A stretch of 64,000 bases of DNA from Secundilactobacillus odoratitofui DSM 19909 = JCM 15043 (lineage in GTDB: Bacteria > Bacillota > Bacilli > Lactobacillales > Lactobacillaceae). The position numbers and the translations under genes were made by a program. Below the pieces are notes generated by a model. The model saw only the letters and a program-made list of their open reading frames with translations, was not told the DNA's origin and did no database searches. The stretch is from the NCBI RefSeq assembly GCF_001434895.1, contig NZ_AZEE01000030.1, positions 1-64,000 on the forward strand, written 5' to 3'. Shown here one piece after another: positions 24,885 through 33,340 of the stretch. Positions within the stretch are counted from its first letter, which is position 1. Every line of letters begins with the position of its first letter.

Positions 24885-24917
24885 ATCGGTGAATGATAAC
24901 ATTCATCGATTTTTTTA
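24885..24917 (+). terminator. Terminator of the hydroxyacid dehydrogenase gene
   Basis: ATCGGTGAATG (24885-24895) with CATTCATCGAT (24900-24910), then T7. Confidence 0.85.
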
Positions 24918-25075
24918 TGATAGGAAATAACCAAGGGATAAAATTAGTAATTGCTTAAATTAATCAAGTATTTTCCAAACGAGGTTCTTCCCACAATTTG
25001 AGCAAGCTAAACCCTTTGTGATTGGTTTTTCGCGTGCTAAACTACAAGCACCAAAAACAAAGGGGGATCCCAATC

Positions 25076-25501
25076 ATGGCTATTGATGGATCGTTGTATC
25101 ATACTGAAGCGGTAAATGAAAAAGGTTTGAGTGGCGTAAGTTTTATTCGGGGGAATGAAAGTCTGGCACTAGGTGTAAGCAGTTCGTTGGTGAAGGGTGC
25201 AGGTACTAACCCAGAGCAACTGATTGGCTTGGCAGTCAGCACCTGTTTTAACGCAACGATTGAGATTATCGAACGGATGCATAACTTACCCCACAAGAGT
25301 GTCGTCCACACTGGTGTTGATCAGTTGAAGGACGATACTGGGTACCAGTTTATCGTCCGGATTCAAATCTTAATGGCGGGCGTTGAGCACGACCAGGCAC
25401 GAGCACTGGTTGACGAAGCCAAGAACTATTGTCCGGTGGCTAAGTTAATCAAACAAAACGCCAACGTGACGTTTGAAGTCGTTGATCAATTTGAATTTTA
25501 A
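25076..25501 (+). CDS. ohr: OsmC/Ohr-family organic hydroperoxide reductase
   Basis: 141 aa. The two peroxidatic cysteines of the family are present: AVSTCFNATIEI and NYCPVAKLI. The N-terminus (YHTEAVNEKGLSG) and length fit Ohr, which reduces organic hydroperoxides with lipoyl partners. Start ATG 25076 after AGGGGGATCC. That GGGGGATC ribosome site is exactly complementary to GATCCCCC in a loop of the candidate RNA at 19788-20052. Confidence 0.9.
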   Translation: MAIDGSLYHTEAVNEKGLSGVSFIRGNESLALGVSSSLVKGAGTNPEQLIGLAVSTCFNATIEIIERMHNLPHKSVVHTGVDQLKDDTGYQFIVRIQILMAGVEHDQARALVDEAKNYCPVAKLIKQNANVTFEVVDQFEF

Positions 25502-25545
25502 CGAAACAATCATGTCCAGACGCGTCTGAATCTCAGCATGACATT

Positions 25546-25589
25546 AAAAAGGATTGCAGCCTCCAGGTTTTGGAAGTTACAATCCTTTT
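25546..25589. terminator. Bidirectional terminator between ohr and YczE-like gene
   Basis: AAAAGGATTG (25547-25556) pairs with CAATCCTTTT (25580-25589). Confidence 0.8.
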
Positions 25590-25604
25590 GTTGATTAATA
25601 TTGA

Positions 25605-26267
25605 CTACAAGCGTTGATGTTTCAGTCGTGCGAACACATATCGATCACTCAGTGCGATAAACGTCCCTGAGAAAAATAGGGCGACAAAGGTCCCAATATT
25701 GACCGCCCAAACTTGGTGCTGAATTGAGAAAGTCACTAAAATAATGATTAGCGGTGTCAAGTACGCAACCAGCGATGCCGTTACGGCGTTTCCATGCAAA
25801 AATTTAAATCTAATAATCTGCATTAAATCATCGTTTGGATGCAAAATTAAATTGATTCGCTGGTAGATGGAGATGCCACAACCGATAAACATGACGCCAA
25901 CGATATCGAGTATCACGGCGGGAACCAGCGGCAAGTGTTGAATGCCAAGCATTAAGAACAGGTGGGTGATCCCACTGACGAGGTAACTGAAGGGCACCAT
26001 GAATAACACGTTACCGAGCATCCGGTGCCAGTCAAAATGTCGTAATAACAGGGCGTTAGCTAAAATAACCGCAACTCCCTCTAGTAGCAACATGTTACCC
26101 AGGTTCATCTGGAATAGATGAGCTAAGTTTACTGCTGATGCAGTCCACAACGCACTCCCTAAATTCAGAGAGACTGTCAGTGCGTTTCCCAGTGAATTGA
26201 TTATAATAGAAATAACAAGTAGGATACAATCACCTAAAATGGTTGGTTTACCGTTTGGTTGGTACAT
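25605..26267 (-). CDS. YczE/YitT-type integral membrane protein
   Basis: 220 aa, five or six membrane helices. N-terminal region (SIIINSLGNALTVSLNLGSALWTASAVNL) is typical of YczE-like membrane proteins; NDDLMQII is the conserved loop motif. Function unknown in general. ATG 26267 is divergent from pgmB. Confidence 0.75.
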   Translation of the reverse strand: MYQPNGKPTILGDCILLVISIIINSLGNALTVSLNLGSALWTASAVNLAHLFQMNLGNMLLLEGVAVILANALLLRHFDWHRMLGNVLFMVPFSYLVSGITHLFLMLGIQHLPLVPAVILDIVGVMFIGCGISIYQRINLILHPNDDLMQIIRFKFLHGNAVTASLVAYLTPLIIILVTFSIQHQVWAVNIGTFVALFFSGTFIALSDRYVFARLKHQRL

Positions 26268-26357
26268 CGTCGTTTAATCCCTCCATAACGGTATTAATTA
26301 TACGGGAATGGTTTGAAAATTAAAGGCTATTTTCTTAATTTGAGTGAGGTGGCACAA

Positions 26358-27029
26358 ATGTCAAATTTTGAGCAATATTCGGGGGCGTTATTTGATTTAC
26401 ACGGTGTCATTGCGGATACTTCTAAGTATCACTTACAGGCGTGGCATCAATTGGCGACTGAATTAGGCGTGGAATGGACGTCGACGTTAGCGCAATCAGT
26501 AGTCGGTATGAGCCGAAGCGATGCCGTCACTGCGATTTTACACGCAGGCAATTTGGAGCGTCAGTATTCTGTGCAACAGCAAACGGCACTTGGTGATCAT
26601 AAGAACGAAATGTACCTCAAGTTGATTGCGCATATGTCACCAGCAGACATTTTGCCAGGCGTAATTGATTTTTTGAACGATCTACAGCAGCATCATTTTG
26701 GTATCGTGTTGGCTTCCGCTTCAGTTAATGCACCACTTGAAATTCAACGAATGGCGCTTGAAAGCTATTTCCCGTTGATTGTCGATCCGGCAACGCTAGC
26801 CCATAATAAACCAGCGCCGGATATTTACCAACAAGCTGCAGCGATGTTAAACCGATCGCCTCAGCAATGCTTGGGGTTCGAAGATTCCCAGACTGGGTTG
26901 GCAGCTTTGAATGCTGCTGGTGTTATATCAATCGGCATTGGTGAGGAAGCCGAAATTGCGACCGCTCAAGTTAAGCTACCCAACACCAGTGCGTTATCCC
27001 TAGCAAACATTGCTCAAATGATTGGGTAA
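26358..27029 (+). CDS. pgmB: Beta-phosphoglucomutase-like HAD protein with D-to-H change in DxD motif
   Basis: 223 aa. Converts beta-glucose-1-phosphate to glucose-6-phosphate when active. Nucleophile Asp 13 is present in FDLHGVIADT, but the general acid/base Asp two residues on is His 15 (CAC at 26400-26402). Other features are typical of beta-PGM: cap motif GMSRSDAVTAIL, HKNEMYLKLI, SASVNAP, NKPAPDIY (Lys) and FEDSQTGLAAL. So fold and substrate region are kept while one key catalytic residue differs. Start ATG 26358 after GTGAGGTGG. No maltose phosphorylase gene adjoins. Confidence 0.82.
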   Translation: MSNFEQYSGALFDLHGVIADTSKYHLQAWHQLATELGVEWTSTLAQSVVGMSRSDAVTAILHAGNLERQYSVQQQTALGDHKNEMYLKLIAHMSPADILPGVIDFLNDLQQHHFGIVLASASVNAPLEIQRMALESYFPLIVDPATLAHNKPAPDIYQQAAAMLNRSPQQCLGFEDSQTGLAALNAAGVISIGIGEEAEIATAQVKLPNTSALSLANIAQMIG

Positions 27030-27041
27030 TTCAAGACTTAA

Positions 27042-27103
27042 AAAAGACCGCTTAGTTGAAAACATCAGTCAATTGGCTGATAGGTTCAACTAAGTGGTCT
27101 TTT
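27042..27103. terminator. Bidirectional terminator between pgmB and DUF488 gene
   Basis: AAAAGACC CTTAGTTGAA arms with TTCAACTAAG GGTCTTTT (one wobble position), long perfect stem. Confidence 0.85.
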
Positions 27104-27112
27104 GCGATAAAG

Positions 27113-27475
27113 TTAATTTTGGTGAGTCTCAATGTAGTCTTTGAGCACAACGGCCTGGTTGTGGGTCTCATCCTTAGCGCCATATAGTAAAATGACGTTA
27201 CCTTGTGCCAAATGCTCAGCAACTAGGTTTAAAAAAGATTCTCGGTCAGGGTTAGTGTCCAGCTCTTGTTCGTAGCGGGATTTAAATTCCGGATATTTTT
27301 CGGGCACGTGGCCAAACCATTGTCGCAGCTCCTTGGTCGGGGCAATGGTTTTAAACCATTCATCCAACGCAGCTTTTTCCTTCGAGATGCCACGGGGCCA
27401 CACCCGGTCAACTAAGATGCGGTAACCGTCCATATCAGCGGGTTTAGTATAAATTCGTTCAATTTTAAGTGTCAT
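27113..27475 (-). CDS. DUF488 family protein (YeaO-like)
   Basis: 120 aa soluble protein. Family signature DRVWPRGISKEKAALDEWF, then a WFGH element and LLYGAKDETHNQAVVL. Function unknown; related proteins are small cytosolic alpha/beta proteins. Divergent from the glycosylase gene, with its ribosome site GAGGTGG in the shared region. Confidence 0.88.
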   Translation of the reverse strand: MTLKIERIYTKPADMDGYRILVDRVWPRGISKEKAALDEWFKTIAPTKELRQWFGHVPEKYPEFKSRYEQELDTNPDRESFLNLVAEHLAQGNVILLYGAKDETHNQAVVLKDYIETHQN

Positions 27476-27540
27476 TATTGTCCACCTCTTCTATAATTAC
27501 AATATACCATAGTTATAAAAGTGGGGGTGGAAGATGGCTT

Positions 27541-28185
27541 ATGGATACAATCACAGCATTTTTTAGTGGCAAACCAACGGAACAAATAACGCAGAATGTG
27601 TTAGGGAAACTGTTGAGTTATCAGTCACCAAGTGGGCTGGTGAGTGGCTACATCGTAGAGGCTGAGGCTTATTTAGGCGCTCGTGATTCAGCCGCCCATG
27701 CATACCAAGGCCGGCGAACGGCTGCCAACGAGGCATTGTACGGTGCACCTGGTACAATTTATATCTATACGCTACACGGCCAGTATATGTTTGATATTGC
27801 CGTACAGCCTAAAGATGAGCCGCAAGGAATTTTAGTTCGAGGACTTGAACCCGTTGAAGGTATTGACATTATGACCAAAAATCGGGGCAAAACGGGATCA
27901 GAGCTGACCAATGGTCCTGGCAAGCTGATGAGTGCTTTTGGCATTCATGATAAGCAGTGGAATCTCACCATGATCAATGCGGGCCCCATTAAGATTGACT
28001 TAACAACTGGACGGCAACCGCGACAAATCGTCAGTTCAGCTCGTGTCGGGGTCAGTCGACGCGGAGATGCAACGGATGCACCATATCGATACTACGTTAA
28101 GGGTAATCCATACGTATCTGGCATGAAAAAGCGGGATGTTGATCTGAAGACCCATGGTTGGGCGGATGAACCATTTGACAACTAG
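27541..28185 (+). CDS. 3-methyladenine DNA glycosylase, MPG/AAG family
   Basis: 214 aa alkylbase DNA glycosylase that excises alkylated purines. Seen: IVEAEAYLGARDSAAHAYQGRRT with the catalytic Glu, GTIYIYTLHGQYMFD and NGPGKLMSAFGI. ATG 27541 follows GGTGGAAG. An in-frame longer version back to 27469 has no site and overlaps the divergent gene. Confidence 0.92.
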   Translation: MDTITAFFSGKPTEQITQNVLGKLLSYQSPSGLVSGYIVEAEAYLGARDSAAHAYQGRRTAANEALYGAPGTIYIYTLHGQYMFDIAVQPKDEPQGILVRGLEPVEGIDIMTKNRGKTGSELTNGPGKLMSAFGIHDKQWNLTMINAGPIKIDLTTGRQPRQIVSSARVGVSRRGDATDAPYRYYVKGNPYVSGMKKRDVDLKTHGWADEPFDN

Positions 28186-28199
28186 TTTCGCCAATAGTC

Positions 28200-28246
28200 A
28201 ATAAACGACATCGTTGATTCAGTTAGAATCAGCGATGTCGTTTATT
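28200..28246. terminator. Bidirectional terminator between glycosylase and menG
   Basis: Stem AATAAACGACATCG/CGATGTCGTTTATT with inner TGATTC/GAATCA. Confidence 0.85.
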
Positions 28247-28286
28247 TTGATTGCTGTCGATTGCACGGAACCAACCGGGGGGTAGA

Positions 28287-29006
28287 TTAATTAAACGGCC
28301 GCATACCAAGGTGCAACGTGGCCGCACCTAAATCAAAGGTTCGGTAAGAAACGCCAACTAGCCCGGCGGCTTCAAACATCTTGACCAGTTCCTTGGCGCT
28401 CACAAAGGCCGCCGTTGTGTGTTGCAGGTAAGCATAATCTTGATAATTACGGACCGCTAATTTTGTCATCATCGGCACAAGTTTGAAGTAAGCTTGCCAA
28501 CCTAATTTGATGATGGGTTGCGTTGGCTGTGATGTTTCCAGACAGGCAACTTGACCGCCAGGATGAACGACGCGGGTCATTTCACGCAACACTTGGTTGG
28601 CATCTGGCACGTTGCGTAGGCCGAAACCGATGGTAGCGACATCAAACTGGTCGTCATTGTATGGCAGTGACATGGCATCGCCTTGAATTAAAGTGACGCG
28701 GTCTTGGTACCCTGCCTGAGCAACTTTTTGTTTGGCAATGGCTAACATTTCATCGCTAAAATCTAAACCCACAACTCGACCGGATGGGCCCACTGCTTTA
28801 GCGAGTGCTAAAGTCCAGTCACCAGTTCCACAGCAGAGATCAATTGCGAAGCTGCCAGGCTTGAGGTTGAGCTGCTGCATTGTCACTGTGCGCCAGTGCT
28901 TGTGTGTGCCAAGGGTAATGAGATTATTCATTTGATCATAATTGCCAGCAATTCGGTTGAAAAGCGAGGCAACTTGATGTTCAGGGGTTTTATTTGTAAG
29001 TGACAC
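28287..29006 (-). CDS. menG: Demethylmenaquinone methyltransferase (UbiE/MenG)
   Basis: 239 aa SAM-dependent methyltransferase making menaquinone. Motif I DLCCGTGDWTLAL, signature YDQMNNLITLGTHKHWR and ATIGFGLRNVPD are present. GTG 29006 has AGGAGG 8 bases upstream; a start at 29039 would include the ribosome site. No other menaquinone gene is in the window. Many lactobacilli make no menaquinone by themselves; the enzyme may act with imported precursors or another substrate. Confidence 0.9.
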   Translation of the reverse strand: MSLTNKTPEHQVASLFNRIAGNYDQMNNLITLGTHKHWRTVTMQQLNLKPGSFAIDLCCGTGDWTLALAKAVGPSGRVVGLDFSDEMLAIAKQKVAQAGYQDRVTLIQGDAMSLPYNDDQFDVATIGFGLRNVPDANQVLREMTRVVHPGGQVACLETSQPTQPIIKLGWQAYFKLVPMMTKLAVRNYQDYAYLQHTTAAFVSAKELVKMFEAAGLVGVSYRTFDLGAATLHLGMRPFN

Positions 29007-29157
29007 TGCCGATTCCTCCTCTAAAAATACTAACTTCATGATAACAAAACAATGACTTAAACGTACAGTTGTAAGTCATTAATATGTAAACAACGCCATG
29101 CAACCGACCAGTTGGCGGGCTCATGACGTTGTTGATTGACCATTAGACATCGTTACA

Positions 29158-29949
29158 TTAAAGGTACTTTGCGTCCATTTCAGGATCCTGTGAAGTTAAA
29201 ATCTTAGGACCGTCCTTAGTAATCACCAAGGTGTGCTCGTATTGCGCCGAAGGTGAACCATCGGCTGAAGCGTAGTATTCCCAGGTGTCACCAGGAATTG
29301 GCTTTGAGACGATCTGCCACGTACCCAGGTTGACCATTGGTTCGATCGTAATGGTCATCCCTTCGCGTAGCCGTAATCCCTTACCCTTTTCACCGTAGTG
29401 AGGCACGTTTGGTTCTTCGTGCATCGTTGGTTGAATGCCGTGACCAATCAGTTCACGAACATCACCCATGTGGTTTTCGTCTTCAACGTAGTGTTGAATT
29501 GCGTAGCCAATATCACCAATGCGGTTACCGATCACGGCCTGATCAATACCAAGGTAGAGGGCCTTTAAGGTAACGTCCATCAAGTGTTGCTTTTCTTCGC
29601 TGATTTCACCAACTGCGTAAGTCCAGCAAGAGTCACTCATGAAGCCGTCTAAATTAACGACGAGATCAACGGCAACGATGTCACCGTTTTTGAGTAACAA
29701 ATCTTTACGAGGCGTTGCGTGAGCCACTTCATCGTTGACGCTGACGCAAGTCGCGTACTTGTAGCCTTCAAAGCCCTTTTCTTCGGCCTTGGCACCGTGT
29801 TCTTCAATGTAGGCATTTGCAAATTTTTCAATATCCCAGCTTGAGATACCTGGTTTGATAATGTCACGCAGTCCTTTGTGCACACCAGCTAAAATGGCAC
29901 CAGATTTGCGCATCATGTCAATTTCACGTTCTGATTTTAATGTAATCAC
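29158..29949 (-). CDS. map: Methionine aminopeptidase, type I
   Basis: 263 aa dimetal enzyme removing N-terminal Met. Metal ligands: VDLVVNLDGFMSDS (two Asp), GHGIQPTMHEEP (His) and ITIEPMVNLG (Glu), plus the last Glu in YEHTLVIT. CVSVNDEVAHATP is the substrate pocket. A hairpin at 29090-29135 (AACAACG/CGTTGTT with CATG/CATG) follows the stop. Confidence 0.95.
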   Translation of the reverse strand: MITLKSEREIDMMRKSGAILAGVHKGLRDIIKPGISSWDIEKFANAYIEEHGAKAEEKGFEGYKYATCVSVNDEVAHATPRKDLLLKNGDIVAVDLVVNLDGFMSDSCWTYAVGEISEEKQHLMDVTLKALYLGIDQAVIGNRIGDIGYAIQHYVEDENHMGDVRELIGHGIQPTMHEEPNVPHYGEKGKGLRLREGMTITIEPMVNLGTWQIVSKPIPGDTWEYYASADGSPSAQYEHTLVITKDGPKILTSQDPEMDAKYL

Positions 29950-30053
29950 GAATTTCGTGCTCCTTTTGAATTGATTTCAACACTTACAATGTTACACCTT
30001 GTCACTGATTTCACCAAGTCTGGCAACCCAACTGGGTGTGTGTTCGTTAGGTA

Positions 30054-30079
30054 CGCACGGTTTTTCAATGAACCGTGCG
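30054..30079. other. Perfect 9-bp hairpin upstream of map
   Basis: CGCACGGTT (30054-30062) with AACCGTGCG (30071-30079), no T run on either strand. It may lie in the leader of map or be an operator; nothing assigns it. Confidence 0.4.
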
Positions 30080-30102
30080 AACAGAATTTTATTTCTGTAA
30101 AC

Positions 30103-30131
30103 AAAAAGCACAGCTAGTGATAACTGCGCTC
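30103..30131 (-). terminator. Terminator of the 56-aa gene
   Basis: On the minus strand AGCGCAG pairs with CTGTGCT (one G-U) and T5 follows. Confidence 0.7.
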
Positions 30132-30136
30132 AAATG

Positions 30137-30307
30137 TTAACTGAGGGTGGTGATTTCACCATCGTCAATTGCTTTTTGAATTTTTTTGGCCTCATCCAAC
30201 CGTGATTCAACGATGTATTTCATCGTGATATCGTTGTCGGATTCGGCTTGGTTAAATTGTTCAGTTAAAAAATCGATTTGATCTTTCAAATAGGAAACTA
30301 AGTCCAT
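30137..30307 (-). CDS. Small hypothetical protein, 56 aa, helical
   Basis: MDLVSYLKDQIDFLTEQF begins an amphipathic, charged, probably coiled-coil protein; it also contains RLDEAKKIQKAIDDGE. ATG 30307 has GTTGGTGAG upstream, better than 30319. Own terminator. Family not recognised. Confidence 0.65.
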   Translation of the reverse strand: MDLVSYLKDQIDFLTEQFNQAESDNDITMKYIVESRLDEAKKIQKAIDDGEITTLS

Positions 30308-30358
30308 CTTTCTCACCAACCTTTTGACGTCTTACTTGCCATTATAGGCCAAGTCGGC

Positions 30359-31066
30359 TTAATTGTCGTCACGATTTCCGCCAAAAAGAATGATTAACCG
30401 GAGGAGTTGAAGGAAGGTGGCCAGAGCAGCTGCCACGTAAGTGAGTGCGGCTGCCGTCAATACCTTGCGAACCATTGGTACTTCGGCTGGTGTCAACAAG
30501 CCACCGTCACTTAAAATTTGAAGCGCTCGGTGCGAAGCGTTGAATTCAACTGGCAACGTGACCAGTTGAAAGAGAAGGGCAAATGAAAACAGAAAAATAC
30601 CCAAGTGAATTAAAGTTGCGTTCATACTCATCACAACGCCAATTAAAATCAGTGGGAACGACAGTGTCGAGCCTAAGTTGGCGATTGGTACAATAGCAGT
30701 TCGAAGTCGCATTGGGAGGTAGTTTTTAGCGTCTTGGACAGCGTGCCCGCATTCGTGAGCCGCCACGCCAATGGCAGCGACCGATGAAGCATTGGCTGTC
30801 GCTTCAGATAAGTTCAGGGTTTTGTTGCCACCGTTATAATTATCGGTGAGGTTGCCGGCGATTGGGTGGACGGTGACGTCAGTGATGCCAGATTGTTGCA
30901 AAATGTATTCGGCAGCGCTCGTTCCCGTAACGCCGCTTTGAGCACGATAGCGATCGTACTTAGCAAACGTTGAATTCACGTAGCCAGAAGCAGCCATGGA
31001 TAGGAGCAGACCAATGATAACCAGAATATAGGTTGGATCAAAGAAAGCGAAAATTGGTGATGTCAT
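30359..31066 (-). CDS. Zinc membrane metallopeptidase, YugP family
   Basis: 235 aa. N-terminal membrane helix, zinc motif HECGHAVQ (residues about 108-115) and two or three further helices after it. SGVTGTSAAEYILQQSGI and DNYNGGNKTLNLSE are typical of the YugP family (Zn_peptidase_2). Substrate unknown. GAGGAGG precedes ATG 31066. Confidence 0.88.
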   Translation of the reverse strand: MTSPIFAFFDPTYILVIIGLLLSMAASGYVNSTFAKYDRYRAQSGVTGTSAAEYILQQSGITDVTVHPIAGNLTDNYNGGNKTLNLSEATANASSVAAIGVAAHECGHAVQDAKNYLPMRLRTAIVPIANLGSTLSFPLILIGVVMSMNATLIHLGIFLFSFALLFQLVTLPVEFNASHRALQILSDGGLLTPAEVPMVRKVLTAAALTYVAAALATFLQLLRLIILFGGNRDDN

Positions 31067-31192
31067 TTACATCCTCCTCATTATTTTGTTGATAAACATT
31101 GTAGCAAGGTTGTTTAAAATGTACAACCAACGACGTTGAATTTTACAGCGCTGGTTGAAATCACTATGATAGAAGGGTAAGGGGGAATTCGA

Positions 31193-32557
31193 ATGCAACA
31201 AGCACCAAGTTTATCGGGACGTCGTCGTTTTTGGTTTGTCACAACGCTGTTAATGGGCACCTTTACCATGTCCATCAGTCAGTCAGCGTTGTCGACAGCA
31301 TATCCGACGTTAATGCGTTATTTTTCAATTTCAGCGTCAACCGTTCAGTGGTTAACGACTGGCTTTATGCTAATTATGTGTATCATGATGCCAGTTAGTC
31401 CGTGGCTGTTGAACAATATTGGCTTCAAAGCACTTTTTCTGGCGGTGTTGATCATGTTTGATCTGGGCACACTGCTCATTATTCTTGCACCTAATTTTCC
31501 ATTGGTATTATTCGGCCGTGCGTTGGAAGCCATTGGCGTTGGTATCTTGTTTCCATCGTACCAGACAGTGTTACTCACCATTACGCCTAAGCAAGAGCGT
31601 GGCGGTGCCATGGGCGTCGCCGGCCTGGTGATGGGTTCAGCATTGGCAGTTGGCCCAATCATCTCAGGCATCGTCTTGAAATTCACGAGTTGGCAAGGCC
31701 TGTTCGTCGTCTTTATGATAGTCATCACTTTGGTGGTGTTACTGGCTTTAAAGACCATTCAAAACGTGATGCCGAAGCAACCATCACGACTTGATTGGCT
31801 GTCAGTTGTCAGCCTGGTTGGCTTTATTGGCGTGTTGTACGTCGTGAACTTAGTTGGACAACACGGCGTTAACTGGACCAGCGCGATGGTGATTTTGGTC
31901 ATTAGTCTGCTACTGGTCGTCTATTTTGGGATGCGACAACTTCGATTACCGGAACCACTGCTTGATTTACGGGTCTTTAAAGTCGCACAGTTTAACGCAG
32001 CAGTTTGGCTTACCGGGTTATCTTACATTGCACTCATCGTTGTGACGATCGTGTTCCCACTCTACTACCAACTGATTTTAGGTGTTAGCCCGTTTATCTC
32101 AGGTATGGCACTGGTTCCAGGTGCGATTTTCCTAAGTCTCTTAAATCCGTTGACGGGTCGCTTAGCTGACCGAATTGGGTTTAAGCGGGTTCTTTTGATT
32201 GGAATGAGCATGATTTTAATTGGCTGGGGGATTTTGGCAATTATCCCAGTGACTTTTTCACTTTGGGCCATGATGCCAATCGCGATGTTGATTGAAGGGG
32301 GTAACGCCTTTGTGATGATGCCGGCGGTTACTTTGGGCGCCGATGCCTTACCAAAGGATCGGATTTCACACGGTACAGCGGTTATCACGACCATGCGTCA
32401 GCTACTTGGGTCGACTGGTGTTGCCGTGGCAACAATTATCCTGTCATTGGGTGGCGCCACCACAATCAAACAGTTCCACTGGGTGTTTATCACGTTCTTT
32501 ATCCTGGAAATTATTGGCTTACTGTTAGCAAGTCGTTTGCATGAAAAACGGGCTTAA
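31193..32557 (+). CDS. MFS efflux transporter, DHA2 type (second)
   Basis: 454 aa, related to the transporter at 5225-6691: SALSTAYPTLMRYFSISASTVQWLTTGFML and GGAMGVAGLVMGSALAVGP (motif C). 13 or 14 membrane helices. It lacks the long structured leader and the DUF4811 partner of the first. AAGGGGGAATT precedes ATG 31193. Substrate unknown. Confidence 0.88.
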   Translation: MQQAPSLSGRRRFWFVTTLLMGTFTMSISQSALSTAYPTLMRYFSISASTVQWLTTGFMLIMCIMMPVSPWLLNNIGFKALFLAVLIMFDLGTLLIILAPNFPLVLFGRALEAIGVGILFPSYQTVLLTITPKQERGGAMGVAGLVMGSALAVGPIISGIVLKFTSWQGLFVVFMIVITLVVLLALKTIQNVMPKQPSRLDWLSVVSLVGFIGVLYVVNLVGQHGVNWTSAMVILVISLLLVVYFGMRQLRLPEPLLDLRVFKVAQFNAAVWLTGLSYIALIVVTIVFPLYYQLILGVSPFISGMALVPGAIFLSLLNPLTGRLADRIGFKRVLLIGMSMILIGWGILAIIPVTFSLWAMMPIAMLIEGGNAFVMMPAVTLGADALPKDRISHGTAVITTMRQLLGSTGVAVATIILSLGGATTIKQFHWVFITFFILEIIGLLLASRLHEKRA

Positions 32558-32591
32558 TCAAAATAAACCGGTTAGGGCGCAAAATAGAAGC

Positions 32592-32639
32592 AAAAAGCAA
32601 GCGTGGATACCCGTTTTCAGGGATTTCACGCTTGCTTTT
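32592..32639 (+). terminator. Terminator of the second MFS gene
   Basis: AAAAGCAAGCGTG with CACGCTTGCTTTT; 13-bp perfect stem. Confidence 0.87.
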
Positions 32640-32762
32640 GTTTATGATCGAATTTGAATTTGTCACGGTGTAAGGCTAAATAACAGTACGAAATCAGTTA
32701 CCCATTAATTTCGTACTGAAAAACTAGTTCGTTACTAACGTTGACCATTTGATGGGGTTACC

Positions 32763-33035
32763 TCATTGATCGGCCCGTTGCTTTAAACGCTGATGAAGTT
32801 GTGCGACACCAACGTCATCAAGTGGCGCATGAGGTTGTTTGGTGGTTTTTTCAACCAAAACCATTAAAGCGACGACAAATTGGTTTGCGTCATCAAACAC
32901 CGTTCGATTAATCCGCCAAGCGTTGTAATTGATTGCAAATGGCTTGAGGGCGGTCATAATAACCCAGTGTGAACGACCAGTCATGCGTTCGACCATATCT
33001 ATGTAGCGGTTGGTTCTAAGTTTTAAGTGAATCAT
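32763..33035 (-). CDS. Hypothetical protein, 90 aa
   Basis: Not recognised. Basic, soluble; MIHLKLRTNRYIDMVERM start, and a helical C-terminus (QLHQRLKQRADQ). AAGGGAA about 9 bases before ATG 33035. A hairpin with AGTACGAAAT/ATTTCGTACT (about 32687-32720) lies downstream and may terminate it. Confidence 0.55.
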   Translation of the reverse strand: MIHLKLRTNRYIDMVERMTGRSHWVIMTALKPFAINYNAWRINRTVFDDANQFVVALMVLVEKTTKQPHAPLDDVGVAQLHQRLKQRADQ

Positions 33036-33340
33036 GAAAACCAGTTCCCTTGCTTTGATAGATTAAGTTTACCGCAATTAATTTGATTGTTTCAAGGTGA
33101 GTTATCATTTTAAATTTAACATTTTTGAAAATTGGGTGTTTATTCCAACAATTTTTAAAAAATTGCTTTATTAATCAAATAAAAATCTTTCTAATTTTCA
33201 TTAATTAAATGAATGATGAAAGCCCGCTATGACAACGACAAGAAACATTTATTAAAATCTCATTTTCTATTTTCGTTCGTGTTTTTTTAGGCTACAATAG
33301 GAGCAAGGCATTGAAAAGACCTTGGAAGGAGAATTACCCT
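33036..33340. other. AT-rich regulatory gap before the PEPCK-like gene
   Basis: No gene seen. -10 TACAAT at 33293-33298 with no clear -35. The ribosome site GGAAGGAG lies at about 33324-33331. AT-rich tracts dominate 33100-33290. Confidence 0.4.
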
